DNA of 64,000 nucleotides, from the NCBI GenBank assembly GCA_938015595.1, contig CALLPI010000004.1, forward strand, positions 310,001-374,000, read 5' to 3'. A program made the translations under genes and the position numbers. Below the pieces are notes generated by a model. That model was given only the letters and a program-made list of their open reading frames with translations, was not told the DNA's origin and made no database searches. The stretch comes from an uncultured Saprospiraceae bacterium. Lineage in GTDB: Bacteria > Bacteroidota > Bacteroidia > Chitinophagales > Saprospiraceae. Positions 52,820-60,715 of this stretch are shown here, in pieces. The first letter of the stretch is position 1, and the number at the start of each line of letters is the position of its first letter.

Positions 52820-53182
52820 ATGAACACCATTCTCAATCTGGGCAAGTACCTGTATGCCATCCCGTTTGCCGTGTTTGGGATTTTCCACTTCACAAACCTC
52901 GATGCCCTTGCTTCTTGGGCGCCTGGCGGCTCGTTCAGCGTCATTGTGTCAGGCGTAGGTCTGGTTGCTGCCGCGGTGAGTATGCTCATCGGCAAGTTTG
53001 ACAAGCTGGCCTCCATTTTGCTAGCCGTTATGCTGTTGCTGTTTGTGGCTCTAATCCATGCTAAGGGCGCTTTCAACAAAGACCAAACAGCAATGGTCAG
53101 CATGCTCAAAGACATCATGCTGGCTGGTGCTGCGCTTATGTATGCCAAATACACGGCAAAAGACCACTCGGTAGTAGGCTGA
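52820..53182 (+). CDS. DoxX-family membrane protein
   Basis: A 120-residue protein with four hydrophobic helices. LGKYLYAIPFAVFGIFHF at the start and LIGKFDKLASILLAVMLLLFVALIHAKG in the middle are DoxX-like (small membrane proteins sometimes linked to thiosulfate oxidation or redox stress). The function is unclear. A strong terminator follows at 53221-53247. Confidence 0.85.
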   Translation: MNTILNLGKYLYAIPFAVFGIFHFTNLDALASWAPGGSFSVIVSGVGLVAAAVSMLIGKFDKLASILLAVMLLLFVALIHAKGAFNKDQTAMVSMLKDIMLAGAALMYAKYTAKDHSVVG

Positions 53183-53220
53183 GGGTATGGGCACTATGTC
53201 AAAACAAAAAAAGAAGTGCG

Positions 53221-53247
53221 GGCGGCTCTTTTGAGCCGCCTTTTTTT
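53221..53247 (+). terminator. Terminator after the DoxX gene
   Basis: GGCGGCTC (53221-53228) pairs perfectly with GAGCCGCC (53233-53240), with a four-base loop, followed by seven T. Confidence 0.9.
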
Positions 53248-53323
53248 GAGAGAAATTTTTTGTGCCAAAATTCCATGGATAATACCGATGTTTGCATGGC
53301 GAGTCATTCAAATACAACTCACC

Positions 53324-54442
53324 ATGGAAACACTATGCAAGTACGCCCAGTTGCTCGTACATTATTGTATGGAGATCAAAGCTGGCGACCGCTTGTACGT
53401 TCAGAGTACGCTGCTGGCCGAACCTCTGGTGAGAGAAGTGTACCGCGCTGCTTTGCAAGCCGGGGCCTCGGTGGATATATCCTTGGAATTTCGGGAGCAA
53501 AACCGCCTGCTGCTAAACGAAGGTTCTGCCTTTGCTCTGGGGCACGTATCACCGCTGTACCGTCAGGCCATGGCCGAGTACGAAGCGTATTTGTTTATCA
53601 AAGCCCCGTTTAACCTGCGCGAGGAGCAAAGCGCCTCCGCTGAAAATGCTGCCATTCGGCGCCAGGCGCTTGCCCCCATGCAGCAGGACTACTTTCGCCG
53701 TACAGCCACCCGCGCGCTTAAACGCAACTTCTGCCTGTATCCCACTGACGCCAGTGCTCAGGAAGCGGGTATGGCACTGGAAGAATATCAGCAGTTTGTA
53801 TTTGGTGCTTGCAGGCTGTACGACCCTGACCCGCAATCCAGTTGGCTGCAAGTGCGCCGCAACCAGCAGCAGATCGTGGACTTGCTCAATACTCGAAGCC
53901 AGATACGCTATGTAGGCGACGGTATTGACATCAGTTTCTCTACCGAGGGCCGCACCTGGATCAACTCCGACGGCCAAACCAACATGCCCTCTGGCGAGGT
54001 TTACACCTCCCCTGTGGAGGATTCCGTCAATGGTGTGATACATTTTACTTATCCGTGCATCTATCAAGGCCATGAAGTAGAGGGTGTCACGCTGTGGGTT
54101 AAGGGCGGCCTGGTCGAAAAATGGGAAGCTCGCCGCGGTAAAGAAGTGCTGGACAAGGTCTTTGCTATTGAGGGTGCGCGCCGCTTCGGAGAAGCCGCCA
54201 TCGGAACCAACTACCGCATCAATCGCTTTACCAAAAATATCTTGTTTGACGAAAAAATTGGCGGTACCATCCACATGGCTCTGGGGCAGTCTTACCTGCA
54301 AACCGGAGGCAAAAACCAGTCGGCCATCCATTGGGATATGATAGCTGATATGCAAAACGGCGGTATGATCTATGCCGACGACGAAAAAATTTATGAAAAT
54401 GGCCAATTTTTGTTTCTGGACGCAAACACTTTGATGGAATAA
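53324..54442 (+). CDS. M29-family aminopeptidase (thermophilic-type, AmpS-like)
   Basis: A 372-residue protein. Family M29 segments: KYAQLLVHYCMEIKAGDRLYVQST at the N-terminus, FSTEGRTWINSDGQTNMPSGEVYTSPVEDSVNG (about residues 205-237, with metal-binding Glu residues), and GTNYRINRFTKNILFDEKIGGTIHMALGQSY (about 288-318), followed by HWDMIAD, whose His and Asp also bind metal. It uses two metal ions, usually Zn or Co, to remove amino acids from peptides in the cytoplasm. The frame extends upstream, but METLCKYAQL at 53324 is the family start; the terminator of the DoxX gene lies between. Confidence 0.9.
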   Translation: METLCKYAQLLVHYCMEIKAGDRLYVQSTLLAEPLVREVYRAALQAGASVDISLEFREQNRLLLNEGSAFALGHVSPLYRQAMAEYEAYLFIKAPFNLREEQSASAENAAIRRQALAPMQQDYFRRTATRALKRNFCLYPTDASAQEAGMALEEYQQFVFGACRLYDPDPQSSWLQVRRNQQQIVDLLNTRSQIRYVGDGIDISFSTEGRTWINSDGQTNMPSGEVYTSPVEDSVNGVIHFTYPCIYQGHEVEGVTLWVKGGLVEKWEARRGKEVLDKVFAIEGARRFGEAAIGTNYRINRFTKNILFDEKIGGTIHMALGQSYLQTGGKNQSAIHWDMIADMQNGGMIYADDEKIYENGQFLFLDANTLME

Positions 54443-54465
54443 TAACTTTTTTTACCAAAAACATT

Positions 54466-54473
54466 TACTTTTG
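54466..54473 (+). promoter_or_regulatory. -7 box for 54606 gene
   Basis: TACTTTTG matches TAnnTTTG, giving a leader of about 125 bases before the GTG start at 54606. Confidence 0.5.
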
Positions 54474-54555
54474 TGCCCCTGCTGCATGGCGTTCAACAAC
54501 TCACAGCAAACGAACAACCAAATCATAAGAGAAAGAAGCACTACAACAACATACG

Positions 54556-54609
54556 ATGAATAGCTTCCCAAAATCATTCAACAAAATTTCCCAAATCATC
54601 GAACCGTGA
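54556..54609 (+). CDS. Possible 17-codon leader ORF
   Basis: ATG at 54556 opens a 17-residue ORF (MNSFPKSFNKISQIIEP). Its TGA stop (54607-54609) overlaps the GTG start of the next gene in the form GTGA. If real, it would couple translation of the two. There is no independent evidence that it is translated. Confidence 0.3.
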   Translation: MNSFPKSFNKISQIIEP

Positions 54610-55334
54610 ACACGAACGTCGCTTTTTTAGAGTTAAAGTATGGCAACATCTACGGCGGATACCCCAACTTCTACGCAATCAGTGAGATTGCCCTTCTGGT
54701 TTTTGAAAACGCCTCCAACCGCATTTTCCTGGAAAGTTGGGTCAACAACGCCAACGTAGAAATCGTCAATGTGTATCCCAAAATCAACGAACTGGGGCAT
54801 ACCATTGGCCGGGCTAAAGAGGTAGTCAATCTCAAAACTCGTCGCAGAAAACCCTATAAGGAGGATTTTCGCCTGGAGGAGATGGACCTCAAGCACGCCT
54901 TTAAGCAGTTGCATCCGGCCAAATCTGCCATCAAGAGTTTTTTGCTCAAAAACTTGAAGAAATATCAATTCAGGGACATCATCACCTTCGATGGGCGCAG
55001 GGACGTATTCTTGTGCGAGCGCGCTGGTGTCAACTTTAGCCGCTACAATATTCTGGACTTGCAAAAGGTGCTCAATAAAGAGACGGAGTATCTCTTCTCT
55101 TTGAACAAACTCTCGGTGGTCATCAACTTTGAATTAGACAACTCCTACCTGCGCTCCAACAATCTGGAATACTGGCTGCACCCCATTGCAGCGCGCCAGA
55201 TTATTCCCAAGTCGGCAGCTTTTGATGCGGCAAGGCTCATGATGGTGTACAACGAGTACACCCAGTTTCACGATGACTTCATGCGCCGGGGCGCACTACT
55301 GCTCAACAAAATACAGAATTTGAAGGAAGACTGA
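54606..55334 (+). CDS. Conserved protein of unknown function, possible DnaQ-like fold
   Basis: A 242-residue protein with a GTG start. The first strand VAFLELKYGNIYGG is followed by a region rich in Lys/Arg, ITFDGRRDVFLCERAGVNF (about residues 124-142) and KSAAFDAARLMMVYNEY (about 206-222). This order resembles the Exo I, II and III motifs of DnaQ-type exonucleases (the last like HxALxDAxxxA), but the first acidic DxE pair is not clear and the Exo III His is Ser. It might therefore be a non-catalytic relative. It has no signal peptide. I cannot name a family. Confidence 0.55.
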   Translation: MNTNVAFLELKYGNIYGGYPNFYAISEIALLVFENASNRIFLESWVNNANVEIVNVYPKINELGHTIGRAKEVVNLKTRRRKPYKEDFRLEEMDLKHAFKQLHPAKSAIKSFLLKNLKKYQFRDIITFDGRRDVFLCERAGVNFSRYNILDLQKVLNKETEYLFSLNKLSVVINFELDNSYLRSNNLEYWLHPIAARQIIPKSAAFDAARLMMVYNEYTQFHDDFMRRGALLLNKIQNLKED

Positions 55335-55340
55335 GACGGC

Positions 55341-56030
55341 TCAGGCGTTTAGCTCACAAAAGAAGCTAATAGCTGAATTGGCGCCAAACACCACCAGTAC
55401 ATCACCTTGTTGTAGCCGGGTATCCGGGCTGACCATGCCAATGGATTCGCGCACTAGCCGCGTGCCGCCCATGATGTTGCGCCGGGTAAACTCCCGTATG
55501 ATGGTGATGATATTGAGTTGGTAGTTTTTGCGAAAGTCCACCTCCTGTACAGTTTTGTTGGCAAACTTGGCGCCGAGTTGTATTTCTGTCACAGAATATT
55601 GCTCATCCACTTCGAAGTTGTTGAGCACCCATTTGAGGTGCAGCATCTTGCTGAGGCGGTCAGCGCTTTCCTGCTCCGGGTGTACTATTTCTTCAATGCC
55701 CATGGCCTCCAGTACCATTTGATGCAGCGGCGATATGGAGCGCGTGATGATGCGCCTGACGCCCAATTTCTTTAGTATGGCGGTGGTGAGTATGGCGGCG
55801 CCTTCATTTTCGCCAATGGCTACAATGGCTGCATCCACATCTTTAAACGGCAGGCTGCGCACGGCAGCTTCATTGGTAGCATCCAAAGTGACGGCAAAGG
55901 TCACCTGATCTTTGATCAAGTCCACGCGCAGGGGGTCTTTATCTATGCCAATCACTTCATTGCCAGCTTCCATGAGGCTGGTGGCCAGCGACACGCCGTA
56001 GTTGCCAAGTCCGAAAATCATTACTTTCAT
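55341..56030 (-). CDS. Potassium-channel regulatory protein TrkA/KtrA family
   Basis: A 229-residue protein: an N-terminal RCK Rossmann domain (IFGLGNYGVSLATSLMEAG, then VIGIDKD, ALDATNEAAVRSL) and a C-terminal RCK_C domain (residues about 145-229, starting EIQLGAKFANKTVQEVD). It binds nucleotides (NAD/NADH, ATP or ADP) at the cytoplasmic side of the K+ transporter encoded upstream on the same strand, 10 bp away. Together they form a KtrAB-like K+ uptake system. The start at 56030 (MKVMIFGLG) is chosen over 56084. Confidence 0.92.
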   Translation of the reverse strand: MKVMIFGLGNYGVSLATSLMEAGNEVIGIDKDPLRVDLIKDQVTFAVTLDATNEAAVRSLPFKDVDAAIVAIGENEGAAILTTAILKKLGVRRIITRSISPLHQMVLEAMGIEEIVHPEQESADRLSKMLHLKWVLNNFEVDEQYSVTEIQLGAKFANKTVQEVDFRKNYQLNIITIIREFTRRNIMGGTRLVRESIGMVSPDTRLQQGDVLVVFGANSAISFFCELNA

Positions 56031-56040
56031 AACGGCGAGA

Positions 56041-57819
56041 TTAATTGATGATAACCGATTCCTGCGGATATCGGTAGTGAACATGGTGCATGCGCCGAAG
56101 CATGCCTGTGAGCAGGTTGATGGCGCCTACTCTGCCTGTAAACATCAGTAAGATCAGTACCCACTTGCCGCCGTCGCCCAACTGGCTAGTAATACCCAAA
56201 CTCAGACCAACCGTAGAATAGGCGGATACACACTCAAAGCCAATGGTAATGAGCGACTGCCCTGGCTCCAGGATGCCCAAAACCACAACTCCGGCGCTGA
56301 TAGCTAACACCGACACCGTAATGATGGCAAAAGCCCGCTGTACAGAGCCGACAGGTACTTCGCGGTGGCCAGTTTCGATGTATGCGTACCCCCTTGCCAC
56401 TGCGCTGATGTTGAGTATGGCCAAGGCAAAGGTGCTGGTTTTGACGCCACCACCTGTGGAAGCCGGCGATGCGCCGATCCACATCAACATCATCATAAAC
56501 AGGATACCTGGTATGCTAAGGCTGTTCACCTCTATGGTGTTGAAACCCGCAGTGCGCGGCGTTACGCTGCAAAACAAAGCAGTAGTGGCCTTGCCCCACC
56601 ATCCCGTGTGTACCGAAAGCGACGTTTGCCATTCCGAAAGAAGAAAGAATATCCAGCCTGCCGCCAGCAGCAATAGAGTGGTGTAGATCACCAAGCGGGA
56701 GTTGAGCGAAATAATGTGCACCCGAATACCAGGCAGAGGCTCGCCACCCAGCCGGGCAATCATGCGCTTGAGCCACTCCTTGAGCAACTCGTACAGGTTA
56801 TTCAGGATGTTGAATCCAATGCCGCCCAACACGATCAGCGCCATGATCATCCATTGCAGGCCATAATTAAAGCGCAAGCCCTCCTCGTACAACCCTGCGC
56901 TCTGCGTAGAGAAGCCAGCATTGCAAAATGCTGATACCGAGTGGAATATCGCAAAAAATGCGCGCTCCCACCACGAGACAAACAGATCGGCGTCTGTACT
57001 CAACCAGATGCCAACTGCGCCCGTTGCCTCTATGGTCAAGGTAAAGACTACAATTTTGACTACCACCTTGAACACCCCGCTCAATTGCTCAGAACTGACC
57101 ATTTCGCGTAGGTGTAGCGTTTCCTGGAGCGAAGAGCCGCCTTGAAAAAAATACGCAAAAAAGAATGTAAAGGTAAGGATGCCCAGGCCGCCCAACTGGA
57201 TCAGCGCCAGGATGACACAGCGCCCGAAGAAGGTAAAGTCCTGGGCGGTATCTACTACTACTAGCCCAGTGACACACACTGCGCTGGTGGCAGTAAACAA
57301 GGCATCTACCCAGCGTATGCCATCGGGTGTGGCTGCCGGCAAAAGCAGTAGCAGCGTACCCAGTACGACTAAAACTGCAAAACTACCAATGAACAGGGTG
57401 GCGGGATTGATACGCTTGCTGAATAACCACCTTACGGCCAGCGAAAAGCTATATAACAAGTACAGCCCTATACCTATGGCGTAGTATTGATGCAGCGACT
57501 CCAATGCCGATGGCCAGCCTTTGCCCCCAATAAGCTGCGCAAGGAGCGCTAACGTGCATAGCCCCAGCATCAAAACAGGCATCCACTTCAGGCGGCGCCC
57601 GTTCTTCTCCTGCCTGTACCGATAGATGCTCCAAGCTAGCAACATTACTGCCACTATGGCATAGGCTGTACTCAACCAGGGCTTGTGTACAAACCCCAGG
57701 TCATACACCAGCAGCCCCAGGGCTAGCCACTCCAGCAGCCTTATACTGCGCTGGAGTACCATGAGGTATTTCGGCAAAATGGGCGAGAGAGCATCCTTCC
57801 AAAAGGGTATGAGCATCAT
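56041..57819 (-). CDS. TrkH/KtrB-family potassium uptake protein
   Basis: A 592-residue membrane protein. After N-terminal extra helices (about residues 1-140), four M1-P-M2 repeats carry the selectivity-filter Gly residues: TSAVCVTGLVVVDT (about 190), HSVSAFCNAGFST (about 295), CSVTPRTAGFNTI (about 420) and SAYSTVGLSLGITS (about 535). The extra N-terminal helices are longer than usual KtrB. It imports K+, probably with Na+ or H+, with the TrkA-like protein encoded 10 bp downstream. Confidence 0.93.
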   Translation of the reverse strand: MMLIPFWKDALSPILPKYLMVLQRSIRLLEWLALGLLVYDLGFVHKPWLSTAYAIVAVMLLAWSIYRYRQEKNGRRLKWMPVLMLGLCTLALLAQLIGGKGWPSALESLHQYYAIGIGLYLLYSFSLAVRWLFSKRINPATLFIGSFAVLVVLGTLLLLLPAATPDGIRWVDALFTATSAVCVTGLVVVDTAQDFTFFGRCVILALIQLGGLGILTFTFFFAYFFQGGSSLQETLHLREMVSSEQLSGVFKVVVKIVVFTLTIEATGAVGIWLSTDADLFVSWWERAFFAIFHSVSAFCNAGFSTQSAGLYEEGLRFNYGLQWMIMALIVLGGIGFNILNNLYELLKEWLKRMIARLGGEPLPGIRVHIISLNSRLVIYTTLLLLAAGWIFFLLSEWQTSLSVHTGWWGKATTALFCSVTPRTAGFNTIEVNSLSIPGILFMMMLMWIGASPASTGGGVKTSTFALAILNISAVARGYAYIETGHREVPVGSVQRAFAIITVSVLAISAGVVVLGILEPGQSLITIGFECVSAYSTVGLSLGITSQLGDGGKWVLILLMFTGRVGAINLLTGMLRRMHHVHYRYPQESVIIN

Positions 57820-57893
57820 CCGGTTTTTTTCCCGAGAGCAAAGTTAGCAAGGGTTTGATGGGTTCTGCGCGCAGGGCCGATGAATTCCTGGGC

Positions 57894-58751
57894 TTAAGGA
57901 TCCTCCTCGTTTTGGGCATGATAGCGCGTTAGGCCTTCCATGGGAGACTTCAGGAATGTGCCTGCCTGCAATCCAGCCTCTGCCAGTATCTCGCACAGCA
58001 CTTCTTTGAAGTAGAACGCCACTGAGCCGGTAAAGTGCACAGGAAGTTTATGGGCTGCTTTGTAGGGCAACACGCACCTCTTTACAAAGAGATGGAATTG
58101 TTGCTTTAACAGTGTTTGCACGAATGTCTCCTGGGTATGGCGCGTCAGGAAGGGTACAAACGAGGCCAGGAATCGGCTGGGCGCATCGTTGCGATATACT
58201 TTTTCCAGGATAGTGTCTGCCGAAAGCTGGTATTCGGTTTCGAGAGCCTGGCTCAGCGCCTGCGGCAATTCGGTATTGAGCCAGGCAGAGAGTAACTCTC
58301 GGCCCAGTACTGCACCGCTACCTTCGTCGCCAAGCACATAGCCGTAGCCACCGGCATTTTGTACAATTTCATTGCCGTCGTACCATACAGCGTTAGAGCC
58401 AGTACCTAAAATGCAGGCTATGCCGGGTTGCCGCTGGCACAAGGCGCGTGCAGCTCCTAGTACATCTGTAGCAATCTCAATTCGTTTTGCTCCTGGGAAA
58501 ATCTTTTCAAACTGCTGCCGGAGCCGATGCCGGGAATGCTCTGCCCTGCATCCTGTACCATAGAAATATATAGCGTGTGCGGGTTCTTGTATCTGGATAC
58601 TGGCTTGAGCAATGGCTTGCCCCAGTGCTTCATCTGATAAGAAAAAGGGGTGAATGCCTGTTGTCTGAAAAGCAGCAACGGGCTGTTTGTGATGTAGCAC
58701 TGCCCAATCAGCTTTGGTAGCACCGCTGTCTATGATAATTTGCCGGCTCAT
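57894..58751 (-). CDS. BadF/BadG-type ATPase, probable N-acetylglucosamine/MurNAc kinase
   Basis: A 285-residue ASKHA-fold kinase. The phosphate-1 segment IIIDSGATKADWAV is at the start; ACILGTGSNAVWYDG (about residues 110-125) and GGYGYVLGDEGSGAVLGRELL (about 133-153) are typical of GlcNAc kinases of this family. It overlaps murQ by four bases (ATGA), so it is translationally coupled. MurK-type kinases of this family phosphorylate MurNAc and GlcNAc for MurQ, so this pair probably recycles peptidoglycan sugars in the cytoplasm. Confidence 0.85.
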   Translation of the reverse strand: MSRQIIIDSGATKADWAVLHHKQPVAAFQTTGIHPFFLSDEALGQAIAQASIQIQEPAHAIYFYGTGCRAEHSRHRLRQQFEKIFPGAKRIEIATDVLGAARALCQRQPGIACILGTGSNAVWYDGNEIVQNAGGYGYVLGDEGSGAVLGRELLSAWLNTELPQALSQALETEYQLSADTILEKVYRNDAPSRFLASFVPFLTRHTQETFVQTLLKQQFHLFVKRCVLPYKAAHKLPVHFTGSVAFYFKEVLCEILAEAGLQAGTFLKSPMEGLTRYHAQNEEDP

Positions 58752-59575
58752 ACGTTGGGTAGGAGTTCGCCGTCCAGGCGGGATTCGAGCGCCTTGCGCA
58801 CGCTGCCGTATTGCAGCAGTAGTTTCTGAGCTTCGTCGTAGCTCAGGTGCAGTGCATTCATCAGAATTTTGGCGCCACGCTCTACCAGTTTAGCGTTGCT
58901 GAGTTGCATGTCCACCATTTTATTGTCCAGCACACGCCCCAGTCGAATCATGGCTGTGGTGCTGATCATGTTGAGTACCAGCTTTTGGGCAGTGCCGGCT
59001 TTCATGCGTGTACTGCCAGTGACAAACTCTGGTCCGGTGATGACCTCAATGGGAAAGTCGGCGTATTGACTTATGGGCGCATTAGGATTGGATGTAATAC
59101 AGCCCGTGAGGATACCATGCTCCTGGCAAGCCTTCAGCCCGCCCACTACATAAGGCGTAGTACCGCTGGCCGCAATGCCTACTACCACATCCTGCTCGTT
59201 GATGAAGTATCGTTTGAGGTCATTCCAGGCTTGGCTGGGGTCATCTTCGGCAAACTCTACCGCTTTGCGTATGGCGGTGTCACCGCCGGAGATGATGCCT
59301 ACCACCCAACTGTCAGGTACACCAAAAGTAGGTGGGCACTCAGAGGCGTCTAGAATACCTAACCGACCGCTAGTGCCAGCGCCAATGTAGAACAGTCGCC
59401 CACCTTCATTCATTTTCTCGACCAGCACTTCTACAAAACGCTCAATGGCTGGTATGGCGCGCTCTACGGCAATTGGTACGGTTTTGTCCTCTTCATTAAT
59501 GTGGCGCAACAATTCTCCTACAGACATTTGCTCCAGGTGCCGGTAGGGAGAGGGTTGTTCTGTAATCTTTTGCAT
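58748..59575 (-). CDS. murQ: N-acetylmuramic acid 6-phosphate etherase
   Basis: A 275-residue SIS-domain enzyme that removes D-lactate from MurNAc-6-phosphate, giving GlcNAc-6-phosphate. Landmarks: RLFYIGAGTSGRLGILDASE (about residues 59-78), GIAASGTTPYVVGGL (about 131-145), and GSTRMKAGTAQKLVLNMIST (about 187-206). The start at 59575 (MQKITEQPSPY) is chosen over 59650. It is the first gene of a two-gene operon with the BadF-type kinase. Confidence 0.94.
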   Translation of the reverse strand: MQKITEQPSPYRHLEQMSVGELLRHINEEDKTVPIAVERAIPAIERFVEVLVEKMNEGGRLFYIGAGTSGRLGILDASECPPTFGVPDSWVVGIISGGDTAIRKAVEFAEDDPSQAWNDLKRYFINEQDVVVGIAASGTTPYVVGGLKACQEHGILTGCITSNPNAPISQYADFPIEVITGPEFVTGSTRMKAGTAQKLVLNMISTTAMIRLGRVLDNKMVDMQLSNAKLVERGAKILMNALHLSYDEAQKLLLQYGSVRKALESRLDGELLPNV

Positions 59576-59877
59576 GATATGTAGCGTTTGGCAAGGCAAT
59601 GTAGCAACTTTTGGCAATATATTGACCCGAAAAAACGCAAAAAGCAGCATTTAACAGCAATAAACTGTACGGTGTATATTCCAGAAGTGCAAAAAAATTA
59701 AGCATGAACGAATTTTTACGGAACTTTTAATACCGCTAATGCATTATTATTTTAGAACTATCCCTTGAAAGCACTATATATCATTAGATTGTGATAGGGT
59801 GTAAGTTGCGGCGATACCGTAGCCTACAAATGAAATACTATTATTGGCAATGGTAGTATGCACATATTTTTTTTATC
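59576..59877. other. Intergenic region between divergent murQ and SPOR-like gene
   Basis: About 300 bp of A/T-rich DNA carrying the promoters of both divergent genes. No gene is visible in it, and no clear TAnnTTTG box can be assigned. Confidence 0.5.
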
Positions 59878-60513
59878 ATGTTAAAACTTTTTGTGTTAAT
59901 TGCGCTGGTAGTAGTTTGCGTGGGCGTCTTGCTGGTAGCTTTTAGCACCAGCCGCTACCGCGAACCCTACCAAGGTTCCTACCTGCCGTACCCGCCGCCG
60001 TACCTACCGCCGTACCCGTATGCACCGCACCCGTTGCAGTCACTAGTTGGTTGTTTGAAAGTCTCTTTTACTCTGATAGCGATTATTTTTGCGCTCTACG
60101 TTGCACTGCAGTATATCAAGAGAATAGAGGTATTTAGACACGAGATCTCTCCCATTATTGAAAAGGGCGATTCCTTTTCCACCGATAGTACCGGTGGCGA
60201 TTTTCATCCAATTATGGATACCTTTGTGCTGCCAGTACCGTACTCATATGAACCGTTTTTCACCGTTACTGATGGTTGGCACCACCAGGAAGCCGCCTTC
60301 GCCGATCTCAACGCTGCCTGTGAAGCCGCCCAGCAATTGGTGCGCCACTATTCAGGTCGCGTATTCGTTGGCGAAAAACCTGGTGACTCGTATCCATTCA
60401 AACTGCTCATAGGCCCTTACTCCGACATACAGGCCTTGAAAGATGTGCACGGCAAAAGCTACATCCGCGTGCCTGCTAGTGAGGGTATTATTCTCTACGA
60501 CCCAACTCGATAA
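59878..60513 (+). CDS. Membrane protein with possible SPOR-like C-terminal domain
   Basis: A 211-residue protein. Two hydrophobic helices (about residues 3-23 and 58-80) are separated by a Pro/Tyr-rich loop (YPPPYLPPYPY). The C-terminal part (about 125-205) begins FFTVTDGWHH and has AAQQLVRHYSGRVFVGEK and FKLLIGPYSD, like a SPOR domain that binds peptidoglycan lacking stem peptides. The match is loose. The terminator at 60590-60612 follows. It is divergent from the murQ operon. Confidence 0.6.
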   Translation: MLKLFVLIALVVVCVGVLLVAFSTSRYREPYQGSYLPYPPPYLPPYPYAPHPLQSLVGCLKVSFTLIAIIFALYVALQYIKRIEVFRHEISPIIEKGDSFSTDSTGGDFHPIMDTFVLPVPYSYEPFFTVTDGWHHQEAAFADLNAACEAAQQLVRHYSGRVFVGEKPGDSYPFKLLIGPYSDIQALKDVHGKSYIRVPASEGIILYDPTR

Positions 60514-60589
60514 TCAAGTTTTATTTTGATTACGCCTTGTCAGTAATAGCCTTGTTTTCAGCGCTTTGCCCTGATGTAATGATCGGGTT

Positions 60590-60612
60590 AGGCCTGGAGG
60601 CAAGGCCTTTTT
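60590..60612 (+). terminator. Terminator after the SPOR-like gene
   Basis: AGGCCT (60590-60595) pairs with AGGCCT (60603-60608), followed by a T-run. Confidence 0.7.
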
Positions 60613-60663
60613 GTTGTTGCGAAAAAAAAACAGCTGTCACTACATGTATTTTGCTTAAATTTT

Positions 60664-60671
60664 TACTTTTG
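60664..60671 (+). promoter_or_regulatory. -7 box for the M43 metalloprotease gene
   Basis: TACTTTTG matches TAnnTTTG, 45 bases before the start at 60716. Confidence 0.45.
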
Positions 60672-60715
60672 CTGCCGGCTTAAATTTTTGTTTCACAATC
60701 ACAAAATCCTGCACT

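Noticed and set aside
55550-55590. Possible fifth repeat copy (CAAACTTGGCG)
   Set aside because: Only the inner arm bases match; it lies in the TrkA-like coding sequence and lacks the other arm and the tail.
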